A DNA stretch of 64,000 nt from Membranipora membranacea (taxonomy: Eukaryota > Bryozoa > Gymnolaemata > Cheilostomatida > Membraniporidae): the NCBI GenBank assembly GCA_914767715.1, contig OU612072.1, forward strand, positions 1,612,001 through 1,676,000. The letters are read 5' to 3'. The notes below the pieces were generated by a model. That model saw nothing but the letters and a program-made list of their open reading frames with translations, was not told where the DNA came from and did no database searches. The position numbers and the translations under genes were made by a program. Below are positions 35,609 to 47,324 of the stretch, piece after piece. Position 1 is the stretch's first letter. Every line of letters begins with the position of its first letter.

Positions 35609-36753
35609 TTACACTTCATCTTTGCTCACCAATGCAATTCCATAATGAAGCCCTTCTATGGCTTTTGTGATACGATTCTCATTCTTCTTTGGTACAAACG
35701 CAATACCAATCACTGTAAATAAATAGACAAATGGAACAAAACAAGCATCGGCAATAATCATAAAATCACCTTATTCTGTATTACGGTTCAAAATGACAGC
35801 CTGATGTTTAGAGTCTGCCGCAACATACTTTAGGTAACTTTCTCATAAAGCTCAAATGCTCAAAAAAAGGATTTCACAATGACACAACCAACTCATGGAC
35901 AGGAGTAAAAACACATAAGTGACATTGGACAGGAAATCTTCGGTGAAAGGTAACACGATTAATGATATGCCAACAACGTACAATGTTCTGATGATAGTAT
36001 TAAGATTGTTCCCTTTTTCTTATTCTTAGCTGTTACAATATAGCCGGCACCATCTTCTCTAGCTGACATGAACTTGTACTTGGTACTATCAACGGTTATC
36101 CCATGGATCTACAACACAGGGCCTCAAACACTTACCAAACAGAAAATCTCTACTCAATATGTTTAAATTGGAGGATGTGGTCCAGTGTCTGCTGGGAAAT
36201 AGATAACAGCACCAAAAATTGATAACTTCAGTCATGTAATCAATGGCTTTGTAATAGGCAGCTATCAGTCTAAATCTGATTTTAAATCTAGATTTTAAAA
36301 TTGACATGATAAACCTCACTGCTTGTGGATGATACCATCAACTATCGACCTCAAGCATCGAGTGCAATAATGTTATAGAATAATGTTATAGAATGATGTG
36401 GATAACAGTTTTGTGCCCGTTAGCATTTGTATATGTATGTGTCACTGCGATTAAGACGCGTAATATACGTACCATGAAATCCGAGAACTCCCCAGATGCC
36501 AGAACATTAACTATGCTATCTTTCTCATCTTTCCAAATATTCAGGTCAAAACCAGTCCCATCCTGTATATAGTCAATTGAAATTCATGAGTCTTGATCTA
36601 TCCGTTCAATATCATTAAAGGCTCTCAACAAAAGTAAATTTAAGTTACCCATATTGAGGTCAGCATCTTCCCATCAGATCTAATAATAACTGCTGACTGC
36701 ACTGCTTCATCTGAGGATTCAATGATACCCCAAAGATAAGATGAATATACTCC
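35609..36753 (-). CDS. profilin-like actin-binding protein
   Basis: Profilins bind actin monomers and proline-rich ligands and control filament growth in the cytosol. Minus-strand exons: 36753-36649 (GVYSSYLWGII ... AVQSAVIIRSDGKM), 36562-36473 (DGTGFDLNIWKDEKDSIVNV ... SGEFSDFM), 36108-35982 (GITVDSTKYKFMSARED ... KNKKKGTILIL) and 35712-35609 (IGIAFVPKKNENRI ... stop TAA). Borders are GT-AG; phases are 0, 0, 1. This gives about 141 residues, the normal profilin size, in profilin order: N-terminal W/Y helix and VII.SDG strand, ...F...GITV...KY.F..., then T.L.L...I.IAF and the final helix. The initiator exon is not identified; it would supply only Met and a few residues. The match is to the family pattern as I know it, so call it profilin-like. 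Confidence 0.7.
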
Positions 36754-38070
36754 CTGCAAAACAGATACATCAAAATCATCATAAATATGAAGTTATGTGA
36801 TATCTTATGTAGCAAAAAATATGCATAATTTTTTTCACCCGAGCAATTTTCTTTGCAGATGTGAATCTAAATTTCCTACAAATTGTTTTTTGCTTGTTAG
36901 GTGTTGGTACTAGTCTGGCCAGTACCCTGCATGCCAAACCGCCTCTGTGCTGTTGCCATGTCTCTGACCGGCATAAGCGCCACCATATTTTTTAAAATAT
37001 TACCTCAAGCAATCCCAATATTTTGTGGAGATGGAAGATTTAATGTGCCATTGGAGGATAACAATAATCTTAAACCATTAGTGTACTCACCCCACATTCT
37101 ATCAAAGGAAGACAATAGGCCAGCAGCAGCACCTCACTATTGTTTCATTGTGTGTAAGGATGATGAACAGAGAAAATTAATAGCAAATAATCAAATGATA
37201 TTTATTATTGTTTTGATTTTTGATGTGGTACTATTCCATAAGTGGGGCAATGAATAATGTTTTGCTAAAATTCTTTTCTGATGCAGATTCTACAATATTT
37301 CTGCAGAACTAACTTGCAAAAGTTACTTGGCAACATTTAGCCAATCAAAATGGATAATTTTGAAGATTAGCCAATGACAGTGCAGAGCATTTTTGTTTAT
37401 AAAAGATGGCCGCCAACCATGAGGCTTGTTGCATCAATTCCCACAACACAGAGCATATGATAAAATCCACTGATTAAATTGTCACAACAGCAACTGGACA
37501 ATGCTCTGAGCAAAGCTGAGGATTGGGTTTTGCTAGAGAAACAGCCTGAGCTGCAGGAAGCTACTGATATACTCTGGATCAGAGAGATAAGCTACCATCA
37601 TAATGCATATGATCAATGAACTAAACCTTAGTTCATTGATATGATCATGGGATATATATTGTGATAGAATGGAGAATGATGACAATAGAAATGAACATTC
37701 TTTCTATGCTCACAAAATCTGCTATCTGAGATTTGCATAACAAAACTAGTAGCTGCACAGAAAGCCCACACCAGGAAAAATGTGAGTGTTAAGATGAATG
37801 ATTGTGATAGTTTACTTCACTTTCAGGTTTCAATGTTTTTGTTTACTACAAACAAGTACATTTATTTGTTTATTTCATGAACATACTAGTGTCTCTTCTT
37901 GTACTAGTAGCCTATCCTCATCCCAGGTGTTTCAATGTGATGGTAGGTTTTCAATATTATTAGAAAATCGATAATTTAAAAGGATTGGGTTTATGTAAAA
38001 AAAATAGGTCTATGGAATTGTTGACCTTACTTTCAGCAAGGAGTAACTTCGCTATTACAGCTTACTCCAG
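36754..38070. other. 5' flank of profilin-like gene, nothing firm
   Basis: Contains a plus-strand open frame (36901-37257) that I cannot assign. On the other strand it contains a short ATG frame starting MVALMPVRDMATAQ. A TCAATGAACTAA mini-hairpin sits near 37610-37635. No exon is supported. Confidence 0.4.
37403..37414 (+). promoter_or_regulatory. YY1-like AAGATGGCCGCC motif
   Basis: AAGATGGCCGCC resembles the YY1 core (AAGATGGCGGC) that marks the 5' ends of many animal genes. It lies about 650 bases upstream of the first profilin-like exon found. The ATG inside could also start a short plus-strand frame (MAANHEACC). Single-motif evidence only. Confidence 0.25.
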
Positions 38071-38077
38071 TCCAAAT

Positions 38078-38206
38078 CACAGGCCTTCTGTAGTTGGTGC
38101 AAGTCCAGTGGTCGAGTGCCCCAGTGGTCAAGGCCTAAGAGAGAAAAGGCCTCGACCACTGGGGCACTCGACCACTGGACTTGCACCAACTACAGAAGGA
38201 CTGTGG
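38078..38206. mobile_element. foldback MITE with ~58-bp arms
   Basis: Near-perfect palindrome: cacaggccttctgtagttgg onwards on the left and the complementary ...accaactacagaaggactgtg on the right, with a roughly 9-base loop (aagagagaa), one mismatch and one bulged base. The direct repeat tccaaatcac lies at 38071-38080 and 38207-38216, the expected target-site duplication of an insertion. Each arm holds an internal ccagtggtc repeat. Confidence 0.85.
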
Positions 38207-38708
38207 TCCAAATCACTACATTTAAAGCATGCCAGTTACTCATCAGCCTTTTAATGCTAGTGGGACTGGATTGCTGTTACTACTAGCAAGGCAAAACACT
38301 TCTGTTAGCATTATTAGTAGTGTTAATGTGTTGTGATAGCAGTGTTATCAAACTATCATTTATGTATTTAGAATGAAGATACATCTAGTAGTGATGATGA
38401 CAACGGAAACAAGGCGACAGCTTGGTTACTCTTTACTGTTCAGTGTTTATGAATTACAGATGCTCGATTCGGTTTTTTTTCAGCTGGCTTGTACCAAGCG
38501 GCTCAAGCTAATGAAATAGAGAGCTTACTATTATATATTTGAAAACTCTGATGATGTGGCAAGAGAAGCACACTACCATCAAATACTATTCCAGGAAGAC
38601 TTATGAAAGGTGAAGGATAGTTCAAAACCTTGAAAACTCTAGAGGAGTAAATAGTTTGCTGGAGGAGATGTTCACCATTTCACACACTCCTAAGACAGGT
38701 GACATCCA

Positions 38709-39022
38709 TGTTGCGAAGTTGGGTTCTATCAGGATGGCAAGATATAAGGCAGTCCACTCACCATGAAAGTCAGTAGACAAGTGCTCATGTGTGTCTCTTC
38801 AATCAAGGTCACGGTCAAGTCAGTCTCTGTCATATATAGGTCAGTAAGCTGATGATAACTCCTTAGTATGTACAGAGAGGACAACCCCAAGATACATGTA
38901 CAAAGTACATGTATGACAACATGACAACAAACCTTATGATAGGACTACTCCACATGCCCTTACTATTATAAGGGTTTTTTGACACATACTCTATAACCCT
39001 AACAGGGTTGAGAGACTTCACA
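38709..39022 (-). repeat. 3' LTR
   Basis: 314 bases, TG...CA. Contains the palindrome atacatgtac...gtacatgtat. Identical by eye to 40901-41214. Confidence 0.93.
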
Positions 39023-39036
39023 TGCCCTTTCTTTGA
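39023..39036 (-). other. polypurine tract next to the 3' LTR
   Basis: Minus strand reads TCAAAGAAAGGGCA immediately before the 3' LTR, the position of the plus-strand primer in LTR elements. Confidence 0.5.
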
Positions 39037-39223
39037 GAAAGGGATGTTTACTCATACTCTGTGGCCCACGATCAGGGTTAGCACACAACTACGGGGACTA
39101 CCGACAAATGTCAGCAACCACACAAGCAATAACGAAAAGCGGATAGGATGTCAACTTAAAACAAGTATTTTTACTTACAAGGTGACAACAGCTCTTCTCT
39201 TGGGTAGAATTTACAGAGGGAAG

Positions 39224-40486
39224 TTATCTCTGCCAATTACTATCACTACTACCTGAGCTCTGCCTAGGTGGAGAGCGATCATCACATGACTTTCTTTTAG
39301 TTCGCTCTTTGTACCTTTGGTCTGAGCTCCCATTCACTCTACAACTGCAATCTCTTGCTGAGACGCCTTCACGCAAACAAAACCTACATCTATAAACATC
39401 AGTACAATCCTGCTGGTGATGTGACATCCTTTGACATCTGAAACACCCGCCTTCAGGACAGTAACGCGCAATATGATCATTTTTATGATATATATAACAG
39501 CCAGAATGCTGACTACTACTATGACTTACGTACCTCCTTTCACGGTCAGGTGAAGGGTAATCATCATGATCACTCCCACCATCACCATTATAACGATGGT
39601 TGTCACTACAAAATCTCTTGTTGTCAGAACCTCGATTAGAATGGTTATGAGCATCATGATAAGTATTACTTACACTACTCTCATCACTTCTCCCTCGGTG
39701 TGGACTACACTTCACTTCACCAACACGCTCCTGTATAACAGTAATATTTGGTACAACATTGATTGGATTACAAACTACACTAGACTCAGCGTGTAATTCA
39801 ACTTTAACAGGTATTTTAGCAGGGACCTGTTTACTCTCTGACAGCGGATAAGTCGGGTCTGATCTATTTAAGGCATTCAAAGACTCTTGCGCAGCTAGTC
39901 TTGCCCTTAACACTTTGTTGATCTTGACCCAGTTCAACTCATCATCAGCCATCATCTCAAACTTCAATTTTGAGTTACGCAAGCCTCTTACTGCGATCAA
40001 CAATGCAAATCTCTCTCTGACATTGCCACCAGAGAAATCACATTGTCTACTCAGTCCTTCAACACGCAGAAGATAAGCGCGTTCATCTTCATTGTCAAGT
40101 TGTTGACAAGTAACAAACTTGTCCAACTTAACATACTCAGACTCGTCATGCTCAAAGTGTTCTCTCAACAAGTTCCACACATCTAAGAACTCCAAAGATG
40201 TGGAAAACAAGTCAACACCAAGCGATGACACTACTTCACGGGCATCACTGCCCATACACCAGAGCAAAGACGCCAGCTTTGCATCTTCACCGAAGCGAGG
40301 CACCCTCACTTTTTCGGTAACTCTAGAAACACCAGTGCCAGTAGTCACTTCTTCGATGTCATAGCCAAGTTCAATCGACTTCATTCTTAAAGCCAGATTA
40401 AACTCAACAGACCACCGCTTAAATGACCCATGGACATTGGATGAGTCTACAACAAACACAGGTAGACTAGCAAAGATACTAGCCAT
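39224..40486 (-). CDS. Gag-like capsid/nucleocapsid protein of LTR element
   Basis: An uninterrupted 420-codon frame starting at ATG 40486 (MASIFASLPVF). The N-terminal half has capsid-type features: a conserved-looking LASLLWCMGSDAREVVSSL and a helix-rich QQLDNEDERAYLLRVEGLSR stretch, as in retrotransposon Gag. A charged, Ser/His/Asp-rich linker follows. Near the C-terminus are three zinc-knuckle-like units: CYIYHKNDHIARYC (second Cys replaced by Tyr), CFRCQRMSHHQQDC (intact CX2CX4HX4C) and CRFCLREGVSARDC (His replaced by Val). It would form the particle and bind the element RNA. The intact frame agrees with the element's youth. No pol follows. Confidence 0.85.
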   Translation of the reverse strand: MASIFASLPVFVVDSSNVHGSFKRWSVEFNLALRMKSIELGYDIEEVTTGTGVSRVTEKVRVPRFGEDAKLASLLWCMGSDAREVVSSLGVDLFSTSLEFLDVWNLLREHFEHDESEYVKLDKFVTCQQLDNEDERAYLLRVEGLSRQCDFSGGNVRERFALLIAVRGLRNSKLKFEMMADDELNWVKINKVLRARLAAQESLNALNRSDPTYPLSESKQVPAKIPVKVELHAESSVVCNPINVVPNITVIQERVGEVKCSPHRGRSDESSVSNTYHDAHNHSNRGSDNKRFCSDNHRYNGDGGSDHDDYPSPDRERRYVSHSSSQHSGCYIYHKNDHIARYCPEGGCFRCQRMSHHQQDCTDVYRCRFCLREGVSARDCSCRVNGSSDQRYKERTKRKSCDDRSPPRQSSGSSDSNWQR

Positions 40487-40739
40487 GGCACCAGTGTACA
40501 ACTTATACAATAGTAAGCTAGGGTATACTCAAGCGACACAAGTTCAAATTGTTTAAGAACACAAAGAAAACTTTTACTCAAATTTCCAGCCAAAATTTGT
40601 GAATAAAGATGGAGGAAAATATCTTTTGTTGTTTGATTTTTGGATGTTTCACTTCTCATACACCTTGGCTACACTTCCTCCTCACCTAAACTAGGGCTTT
40701 CCACTCCTAGTTAGTAACTCACCTAAACACCTTTTCTAC

Positions 40740-40870
40740 ACACCTTTTTCTCCTTACTCCTCTCCTCAATAACACCTTATCTCCTACTCATTCACCTCTC
40801 CTATACACCTCTCTTTCTCCTCTACACCTCTCTTTCTCCTCTACACCTCTCCTAGCACTTCACCTTCACC
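40740..40870. repeat. pyrimidine-rich repeat in LTR-element leader
   Basis: Repeats of ctctttctcctctacac between the 5' LTR and gag, in the untranslated leader of the element. Confidence 0.7.
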
Positions 40871-40882
40871 TCTCCTAAGTAT

Positions 40883-40900
40883 ATCTCACAACTGACACCA
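40883..40900 (-). other. primer-binding site of LTR element
   Basis: Directly after the 5' LTR the minus strand reads TGGTGTCAGTTGTGAG. TGGTGTCAG complements a tRNA 3' end ...CTGACACCA as found in some leucine tRNAs. Later bases match less well. Confidence 0.5.
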
Positions 40901-41214
40901 TGTTGCGAAGTTGGGTTCTATCAGGATGGCAAGATATAAGGCAGTCCACTCACCATGAAAGTCAGTAGACAAGTGCTCATGTGTGTCTCTTCAATCAAGG
41001 TCACGGTCAAGTCAGTCTCTGTCATATATAGGTCAGTAAGCTGATGATAACTCCTTAGTATGTACAGAGAGGACAACCCCAAGATACATGTACAAAGTAC
41101 ATGTATGACAACATGACAACAAACCTTATGATAGGACTACTCCACATGCCCTTACTATTATAAGGGTTTTTTGACACATACTCTATAACCCTAACAGGGT
41201 TGAGAGACTTCACA
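40901..41214 (-). repeat. 5' LTR
   Basis: 314 bases, identical by eye to 38709-39022. Confidence 0.93.
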
Positions 41215-41219
41215 ATCCA

Positions 41220-41880
41220 TGCCTTACTTCATTTAGACTCTCACCTCAGTACTGCTTGCCAAAAGTTAGTGCTAGCTAACATTAAGTCACCCATAAACTA
41301 GCTAAACTAAGCCAAATATTACTCCTCTAGGGTAACTATAGGTTATTTCTGTAGTGTTATATCTATGTCAGCATCTATGTTTTATTTAAAGAAGAGTCTG
41401 CTTGTAAAATATGTGTAGGGTGATGTCATAGGTCTAAGCAGTTGACATCCATTACAAGAAAGCCATAACCCCCCTTCCTCCCCCCGTGTATATATATCTA
41501 CTTACTTGTAATACGAATAACATATTCCTCCAACAGATTTGTTTTGCAAGCTTTTTAACTTAGCTGCTAGATGTGATGTGAGATAGAATCATTTTTTGTT
41601 CAAAGGTTGTTCTACCTCCTGCTGTTAACTTGAGTTGAGATCCAATTATGCGATTATATTTCCGCTCCTTAATCTTGAGTTTTATCATTCTTTCAGTGAT
41701 ACAGCGAAAGAGGAAGAACCACGCAAAAAGGCTTAAAATAACTATTCCGATCATAGATCATTGCCAAAGTCCAAGACTAAGAAGCACCAAATTTAACATG
41801 ATGACCAAGTACAAAAATACTCTGCATGCATTTGTGTCAATGCATGTTTTCACATGAATTTTATATTCTTGATGTCCTTT
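41220..41880. other. intergenic, nothing recognised
   Basis: AT-rich; short open frames only. Confidence 0.45.
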
Positions 41881-41899
41881 GTTGCATGCCCACATGTTG

Positions 41900-42365
41900 A
41901 CATAGGTCACATTGCAGGTATATGTTTTACTGCTGTATATATTCATTTGATACAGGCTTGTACCAATATCTACTTTCCAATTGGTCAATGAAGAGGATTT
42001 GTACCTTGAATGTATTTATCAATACTGGTTTTCACAGCAGCAAATACTCCTTTTTTTTGCTTTCCTTCTTGTTTACCCAGGTCATATTATTGTTGGTATT
42101 CACTTATTGTATTTTTATGTAACAATTTTATATATGTTTGTACATATATCTCACCTTCCAATTAGCCATTGACTGGATTTTTACCTTGATAAAGAATGTA
42201 TTATATCAATACAGGTTTTCGATGCATTTGATAAGCACATTAGTTCGTCTTTCTTTGCTTTCCTTCACGTTGACACTGGTCACATTGTGGATATATCTTT
42301 GTTTATACTGGTGTGTACTTGTATCGCACCTCTCGATAAGTCAATAAAGAGGATTTGTTTGTGCC
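41900..42365. repeat. three diverged ~180-bp repeats
   Basis: The landmark ggtcacattgcaggtatatg / ggtcatattattgttggtat / ggtcacattgtggatatatc occurs at about 41907, 42081 and 42278. Each is followed by a ttccaatt(g/a)g...ttgtaccttg type segment. Overlapping short frames across it are noise. Confidence 0.65.
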
Positions 42366-42621
42366 TTGGTAGATAATACACATACAGAATGCTCATTAGA
42401 AAACGAAATTTTGCAACTTTTTTGTCTTTTCTTAGCCTCTGTAGAAAGAATATGCACTCGGAGAGTTATGAACTTTACATGATTGGATTCGCAGCGAAAT
42501 TCGGGTCTAGTTTCACTCAATTCTAGGTAACCCCAGAGAGATAATTATTATTAAATGCAATTTTTTGATCACTCATTAGCAAGAAGTTTCTGGACTCAAC
42601 CTGTTGTTCGCATCTTAACAG

Positions 42622-43080
42622 TTTTTCACATCTTAACTGGATCCACCCTGTCCCCATATATTCCCAATTTATAATTAGACTGCTACCAGTTATTTTATAA
42701 TAAGGTCTTCTTATAAAAAGATAATGAAAATCACATATGAAATTTGTTTATCGCTATTATTCTGGAAAGGTTGCGCAAATCCTATTTTTATGCCACAACT
42801 GTGTTTGAGGGGTGTCTACAATCTGTCTGTAAAACGTCAATAGATGGATTTAGCAGTATGATATTTTCTCAAAAACCACTCAAGATATGCATGATATTGA
42901 TAAAAAAATTTCAATGACGCCAATTCATTCTATGATCTTTGCCGAAAGAAGTTAAATGGTAAAAAACGCTCTATATACCCCCTTTTCCACGTTTCTTACT
43001 TGGATCCGCCCCCTTTTGCCCCATTTGTAAAATAGTACATATGCGCCATCAGAACAGCCATAAAAAACTACCCCAGACAA
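42622..43080. repeat. ~455-bp duplicated block, copy 1
   Basis: From cacatcttaactggatccac to gccataaaaaactacccc. About 80-85% alike by eye to copy 2 at 43363-43815, which begins about 740 bases later. No coding signal. The end (cggccataaaaaactac) recurs in altered form near 59095. Confidence 0.85.
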
Positions 43081-43362
43081 AAGCGGTGGATGCTCATGTT
43101 TGAAGGCCGGTTTGCATTGTACGCAATTGTGTGGATACCTTCAATGCGACAATGGCAGGGACGACACTCAGCAAGATGAGTATGACTAAATTACCGATGA
43201 TGAAGACCTTGACCTTTAAACTAGTATGAATTTGCATCCTTTCTTTGTTTTGTTTTAGCAGTGATACTTATGTGCTCTTTAAAATAGCTATTAAATTCAA
43301 AATACATAATCAGATTACACGCTTTACCAGAATAAAACTTCATAAACGTTTACCTGTTTTTC

Positions 43363-43815
43363 ACATCCCAACTGGATCCACCCCTTTCTCATATATTCTC
43401 AATTTATTATTACACTGCAACCAGATACTTTATGATGGGGTCTTTTTATAAACAATCATGAAAAATGACATGAGAAGTACATTTATCACTGTTATTCTTG
43501 CACGCTTGCACAAAACCTATTATTATGCCGCAACTGTGTTCGAGGGGTGACTACAATTTGTCTGTAAAATGTCAACCATTGGGTTTAGCTGTATGATATT
43601 TTCCCAAAAACTACTCAAGATATGCATGATATTGATAAAAAAAATTCAATGACACTGCTTCATTCTATGAACTTTGCCAAGAGAAGTTAAATTGCAAAAA
43701 ACGCCCTTTTAACCCCCTTTTCCGTGTTTCTTACTTGGATTCGCCCCTTTTTGCCCCATTTGTGAAATGGTACATATGCGTCATCAGAACGGCCATAAAA
43801 AACTACACCAGATAC
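43363..43815. repeat. ~455-bp duplicated block, copy 2
   Basis: Begins cacatcccaactggatccac. The shared interior includes ctcaagatatgcatgatatt and cttacttggat(c/t)cgcccc. The most likely origin is an old unequal duplication or two insertions of the same non-coding element. Confidence 0.85.
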
Positions 43816-46650
43816 AGTCTTCAATTTTCTCTGTTCAAGACACTTACGCAGATGTTATTTTTAGAGCCTTTTATGTATAGCCGCTGCTGGCCTACAAGCA
43901 GTGGTTAGCAAGAGCCAATAAGTGAGCATCATCCCGGAATCAGATTAAGAACTGAATAATGAATAATAATGATAGATATATAAACTGAGTTCAATTGAGA
44001 GATTCATCAATAACTATAAGACCACTATAGCCTTTTTCCTTGTCTTATGGTCTATAAACATCATAATTTGTAATGATCATATAACAATTTCCGCATCAAA
44101 CTATTGATTCCAGTTGTAATAATTCTTAAGTTAGATGATCATTAAACTCACCTTTGTTCTGTGTGTCTGTCTGTCACTTTCACCCGCACAGTGATGAGTC
44201 AAAGGACGAGTTGGAATACTTATACATAGGTTCAGACCTGCTTATGGATAATCCAGCAGACCTGTCTTAAACTCTACGTCTGTCACTCCATAAGGCAAAC
44301 AATCAACAGTACCTAATAATTCAAATATCATAAAGCATAATGTTGTCACTGACCAGCATCACGATGAACAGTTGGGTGCTTCATAGATAACCATGTGCTA
44401 TGACTAAAGGCTGTATAACATATATGTATATCTGAATACACTGGTGCATCAGGGGGTGTGGGGCATTGTGGTAGAACTCAGGTTTTGTACCTCATGGAAG
44501 ATAAATGAATACATTTACAACAGAACAAGCCTACGTGAACGCAAACACTGGAAAACAAATTGGAAATTAGTAGATTGATAAATGAACACTTGGTTTCCAG
44601 AATGGTGCGAATGTACCAGCAGCTCAACCTGATAATGCTTAGCGTGACCTGTTGATTGATACTACATTTTTTTCAGTTATTAAAGGCCATATTCACCACA
44701 TTTCTCCAAGCCGTTATTGGACAAGAGTGAATGGTTCATAGCCACCCAAAGGTGTCATGAATGTTTTGGTTCTCTGTTATTACCAACTGTTGCCCTATAG
44801 ACTGCATCGCGCAACCTAGGTATATTTATATGCTCTGTTAGGCAGCTAGAATAGAGATCGCTTTGATTGCCATCGCCTAAATAACAATGTACAATTTTTT
44901 TTGTAATTTACATTGTAGTAGTTACTTTCTCCATTATATGTCTCAGTTTTCACATTATACTTAGGGAAAACAGCCAGCCACATATAGCAAATATATATTA
45001 CAATGTAATACAGCTACTAGGATCTGAACCACACATTGGAGGCTTACCTTCCTCCTGACCAGATGTTCTATAGAATTTGAAACAATCACATCAGGGGAAT
45101 TAATTTTCCATCAGGGTACCATCGGCTATAGACCATCAAAAATGTGAGATACAGAGGTATACACACCACAGGAATTTTCATGTTATACTCATGTCATCGA
45201 CCTTTCTGCTCATGTCCCAGATTGCCACATGTTCTTAAAAAGTTTGCTGCATTAGAGAGGGTGACCACCTTCAACCTTATCTGATATGATGGCGGACATT
45301 TAATCAGTTTGGGGAACAACATCGCAAGCTAACACCAGGGTGTAAGGTCAGTCTGTATTTTTAATCTTTTTCATAATGTTAAGACTTGAGACTATGTATC
45401 AAAGTCAAACTATCAAACCTCTTTGAGTGAGGACGCCAAAGCTCTAGATTACCACTGCCCCTGCATAACAATCTGTGATGGAACATGCATTGAACCGGAC
45501 CTGGCCGGCAGTTATTGCTTCCTCAGGTCAGGTCTTGACTGGGTCGATTTTGGCACAAAACAGGAAGGGTCTTCCCTTACTGTTGTATTATGTTAATCAC
45601 CGGATATCCCAGTCAAACAAAATAGTAAGTGGTTGTGGTTGCTTGACTCAATAATAAATATACTTCTCAATCTCACAAACAGTCTGGATTTGCTTAGTTA
45701 TGTTCTTTTATATTTTATTTTTCACAATATATTTACATTATCGGTCATCCTTGTTGAGGCTTAATATTTATTGGCATATCTTTTTTGTGAAGAGAATTCG
45801 CAGTCTTCAACACGGCTTTTCTATTTGGTAATGCAATATAGATCATCTAGAGTCTAGACTGTAGAAAGCCTAAATGCTCAAACGATGGCACAAGTAAGCT
45901 TGTGGGTATGATAATAATGGCCTTTGATAACGTGATACAACAAACTTGTGTTTGCAGCCATCTAAGCACGTAGACTGTAGATAACCTAGTTCACTCAGCT
46001 TACCCCACATGCACTGCCATCCATCATATGATAGCCGTCTAGCTGAGTATACCAGTGAGTGTGACAATATAAACTCAACCTGGGAACAAGGACCACATTT
46101 ATATGACCAATAAAACAGTATTAATGAGCGCTTCAATATCTTTAAAAAGCCTAGAACACTTTGTTAGTTCTACTTACTGTAACTGGTAAAATTTGAGTAA
46201 TGAATTAACATGATACTAAGACAAGCACCACAATATACTACCTAAATATGAACTTACGAGAGTATATCTAGGTTTGGGCCCCAGAGGCAATCCCAGGTAA
46301 AGCCCTTGCAGAAGAAACTGAGAATAGAACCCTGGCCTTTCACATCAATGCGTGATAGACGTTGCGATTATGAACTTGTGAGATAGTTTCTTTAATTATG
46401 CACAATCCACAGCAAAATTACAGAAATTAAATGACCTATGCCTACCATTAAGTTGTAATAATAACAAACTTTACAGTGTTCACAAAAAAGTAAACCAAAT
46501 TTAAAGATCATGGAAATAACGTAAATTGTGGAAAGAGTGCATGAAGACAAATTGATTCATAGTTCAGAAGTAAACATTATTACCCCATTTATATCAAGGA
46601 GTAGTGGTAGGAGTGCTGCATTCAATAGTGGGGTTGTTGATTTAGCGACC
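43816..46650. other. long intergenic stretch, nothing firm
   Basis: AT-rich. On the minus strand a possible splice donor (AACAAAG|GTGAGT near 44150) follows an open stretch, but I cannot extend it into a gene. Confidence 0.4.
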
Positions 46651-47324
46651 TTAAAATACATCAGACTCCATGGCTTCAAGTCCGAGATGCAGCCCATATT
46701 TGGCCTTTCGGATGCGATCTTCATTCTTCTGTCGCACAAAAGCTATACCAATCACTGCAAGATGGTAAAGGAATTATTAGAATATCATCACAGGTATCGT
46801 ATGAATAGTTTTTAACATTTATAACCTCTGACCCCACAATCATTTTAATCCTTTATATGCATGCTATGTAGTATTCAATAGAACATGAATCAGTTAGTCT
46901 TAAACCATAAGCAAGACAACACGTTTAATTCAACCTCTCACTTTAAGCTACATCCCCATTCAAATGATTCTATAACAACCCCACACCGCATCTGCCTGCA
47001 TTCAACATAGACAACAAACAACAATATCATGTAGGCATCATGTAATCATTGACAACTGGAATTCTGTGATTGATCCCATTAACATGACAAGGGTTTCGGT
47101 CTGGAAACTCTGGAGGGTGATGCGTGAACGCAAAATTGAACGCATTCATTTCGAAACATGATATTGTCACCAACTTATTAGAAAGCTAATACCTTGCCAT
47201 TCTCTGTTGACAGTATGATAATTGTTCCGGCTTTCTTGTTCTTAGCAGTAACAAGATCCCCTGAATCATCTTCCTTAGCTGACAGAAACCTATACTTGGT
47301 CTCGTCAACAGTTATTCCACGCAT
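46651..47324 (-). CDS. second profilin-like locus (two 3' exons seen)
   Basis: Minus-strand exons 47324-47198 and 46754-46651 are the same lengths (127 and 104 bases) as the last two exons of the gene at 35609-36753. They read GITVDETKYRFLSAKEDD ... GTIIILSTEN and then VIGIAFVRQKNEDRIRKA ... stop TAA. To keep the phase-1 junction of its paralogue, the intron must start GCAAGG, a GC-AG intron. Using the nearby GTATTA instead would give an immediate stop. The two upstream exons of the paralogue were not found up to 49 kb, so this is either 5'-truncated (its exon opens with ATG CGT) or its N-terminal exons have diverged beyond my recognition. Confidence 0.6.

Larger units (their letters stand above)
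38709..41214 (-). mobile_element. gag-only LTR retrotransposon, complete and young
   Basis: Two 314-bp LTRs (38709-39022 and 40901-41214) that look identical, each starting TG and ending CA, flanked by the 5-bp target duplication atcca (38704-38708 and 41215-41219). The gag frame is on the minus strand, so the right LTR is the 5' LTR. Next to it is a primer-binding-type sequence beginning TGGTGTCAG. A purine run abuts the left (3') LTR. No protease, reverse transcriptase, RNase H or integrase is present in the 1.9-kb interior, so it must depend on a relative elsewhere. Identical LTRs mean recent insertion. Confidence 0.93.

Noticed and set aside
36089-36319. 76-codon minus-strand frame
   Set aside because: Lies over intron and exon of the profilin-like gene in a frame inconsistent with its splice sites.
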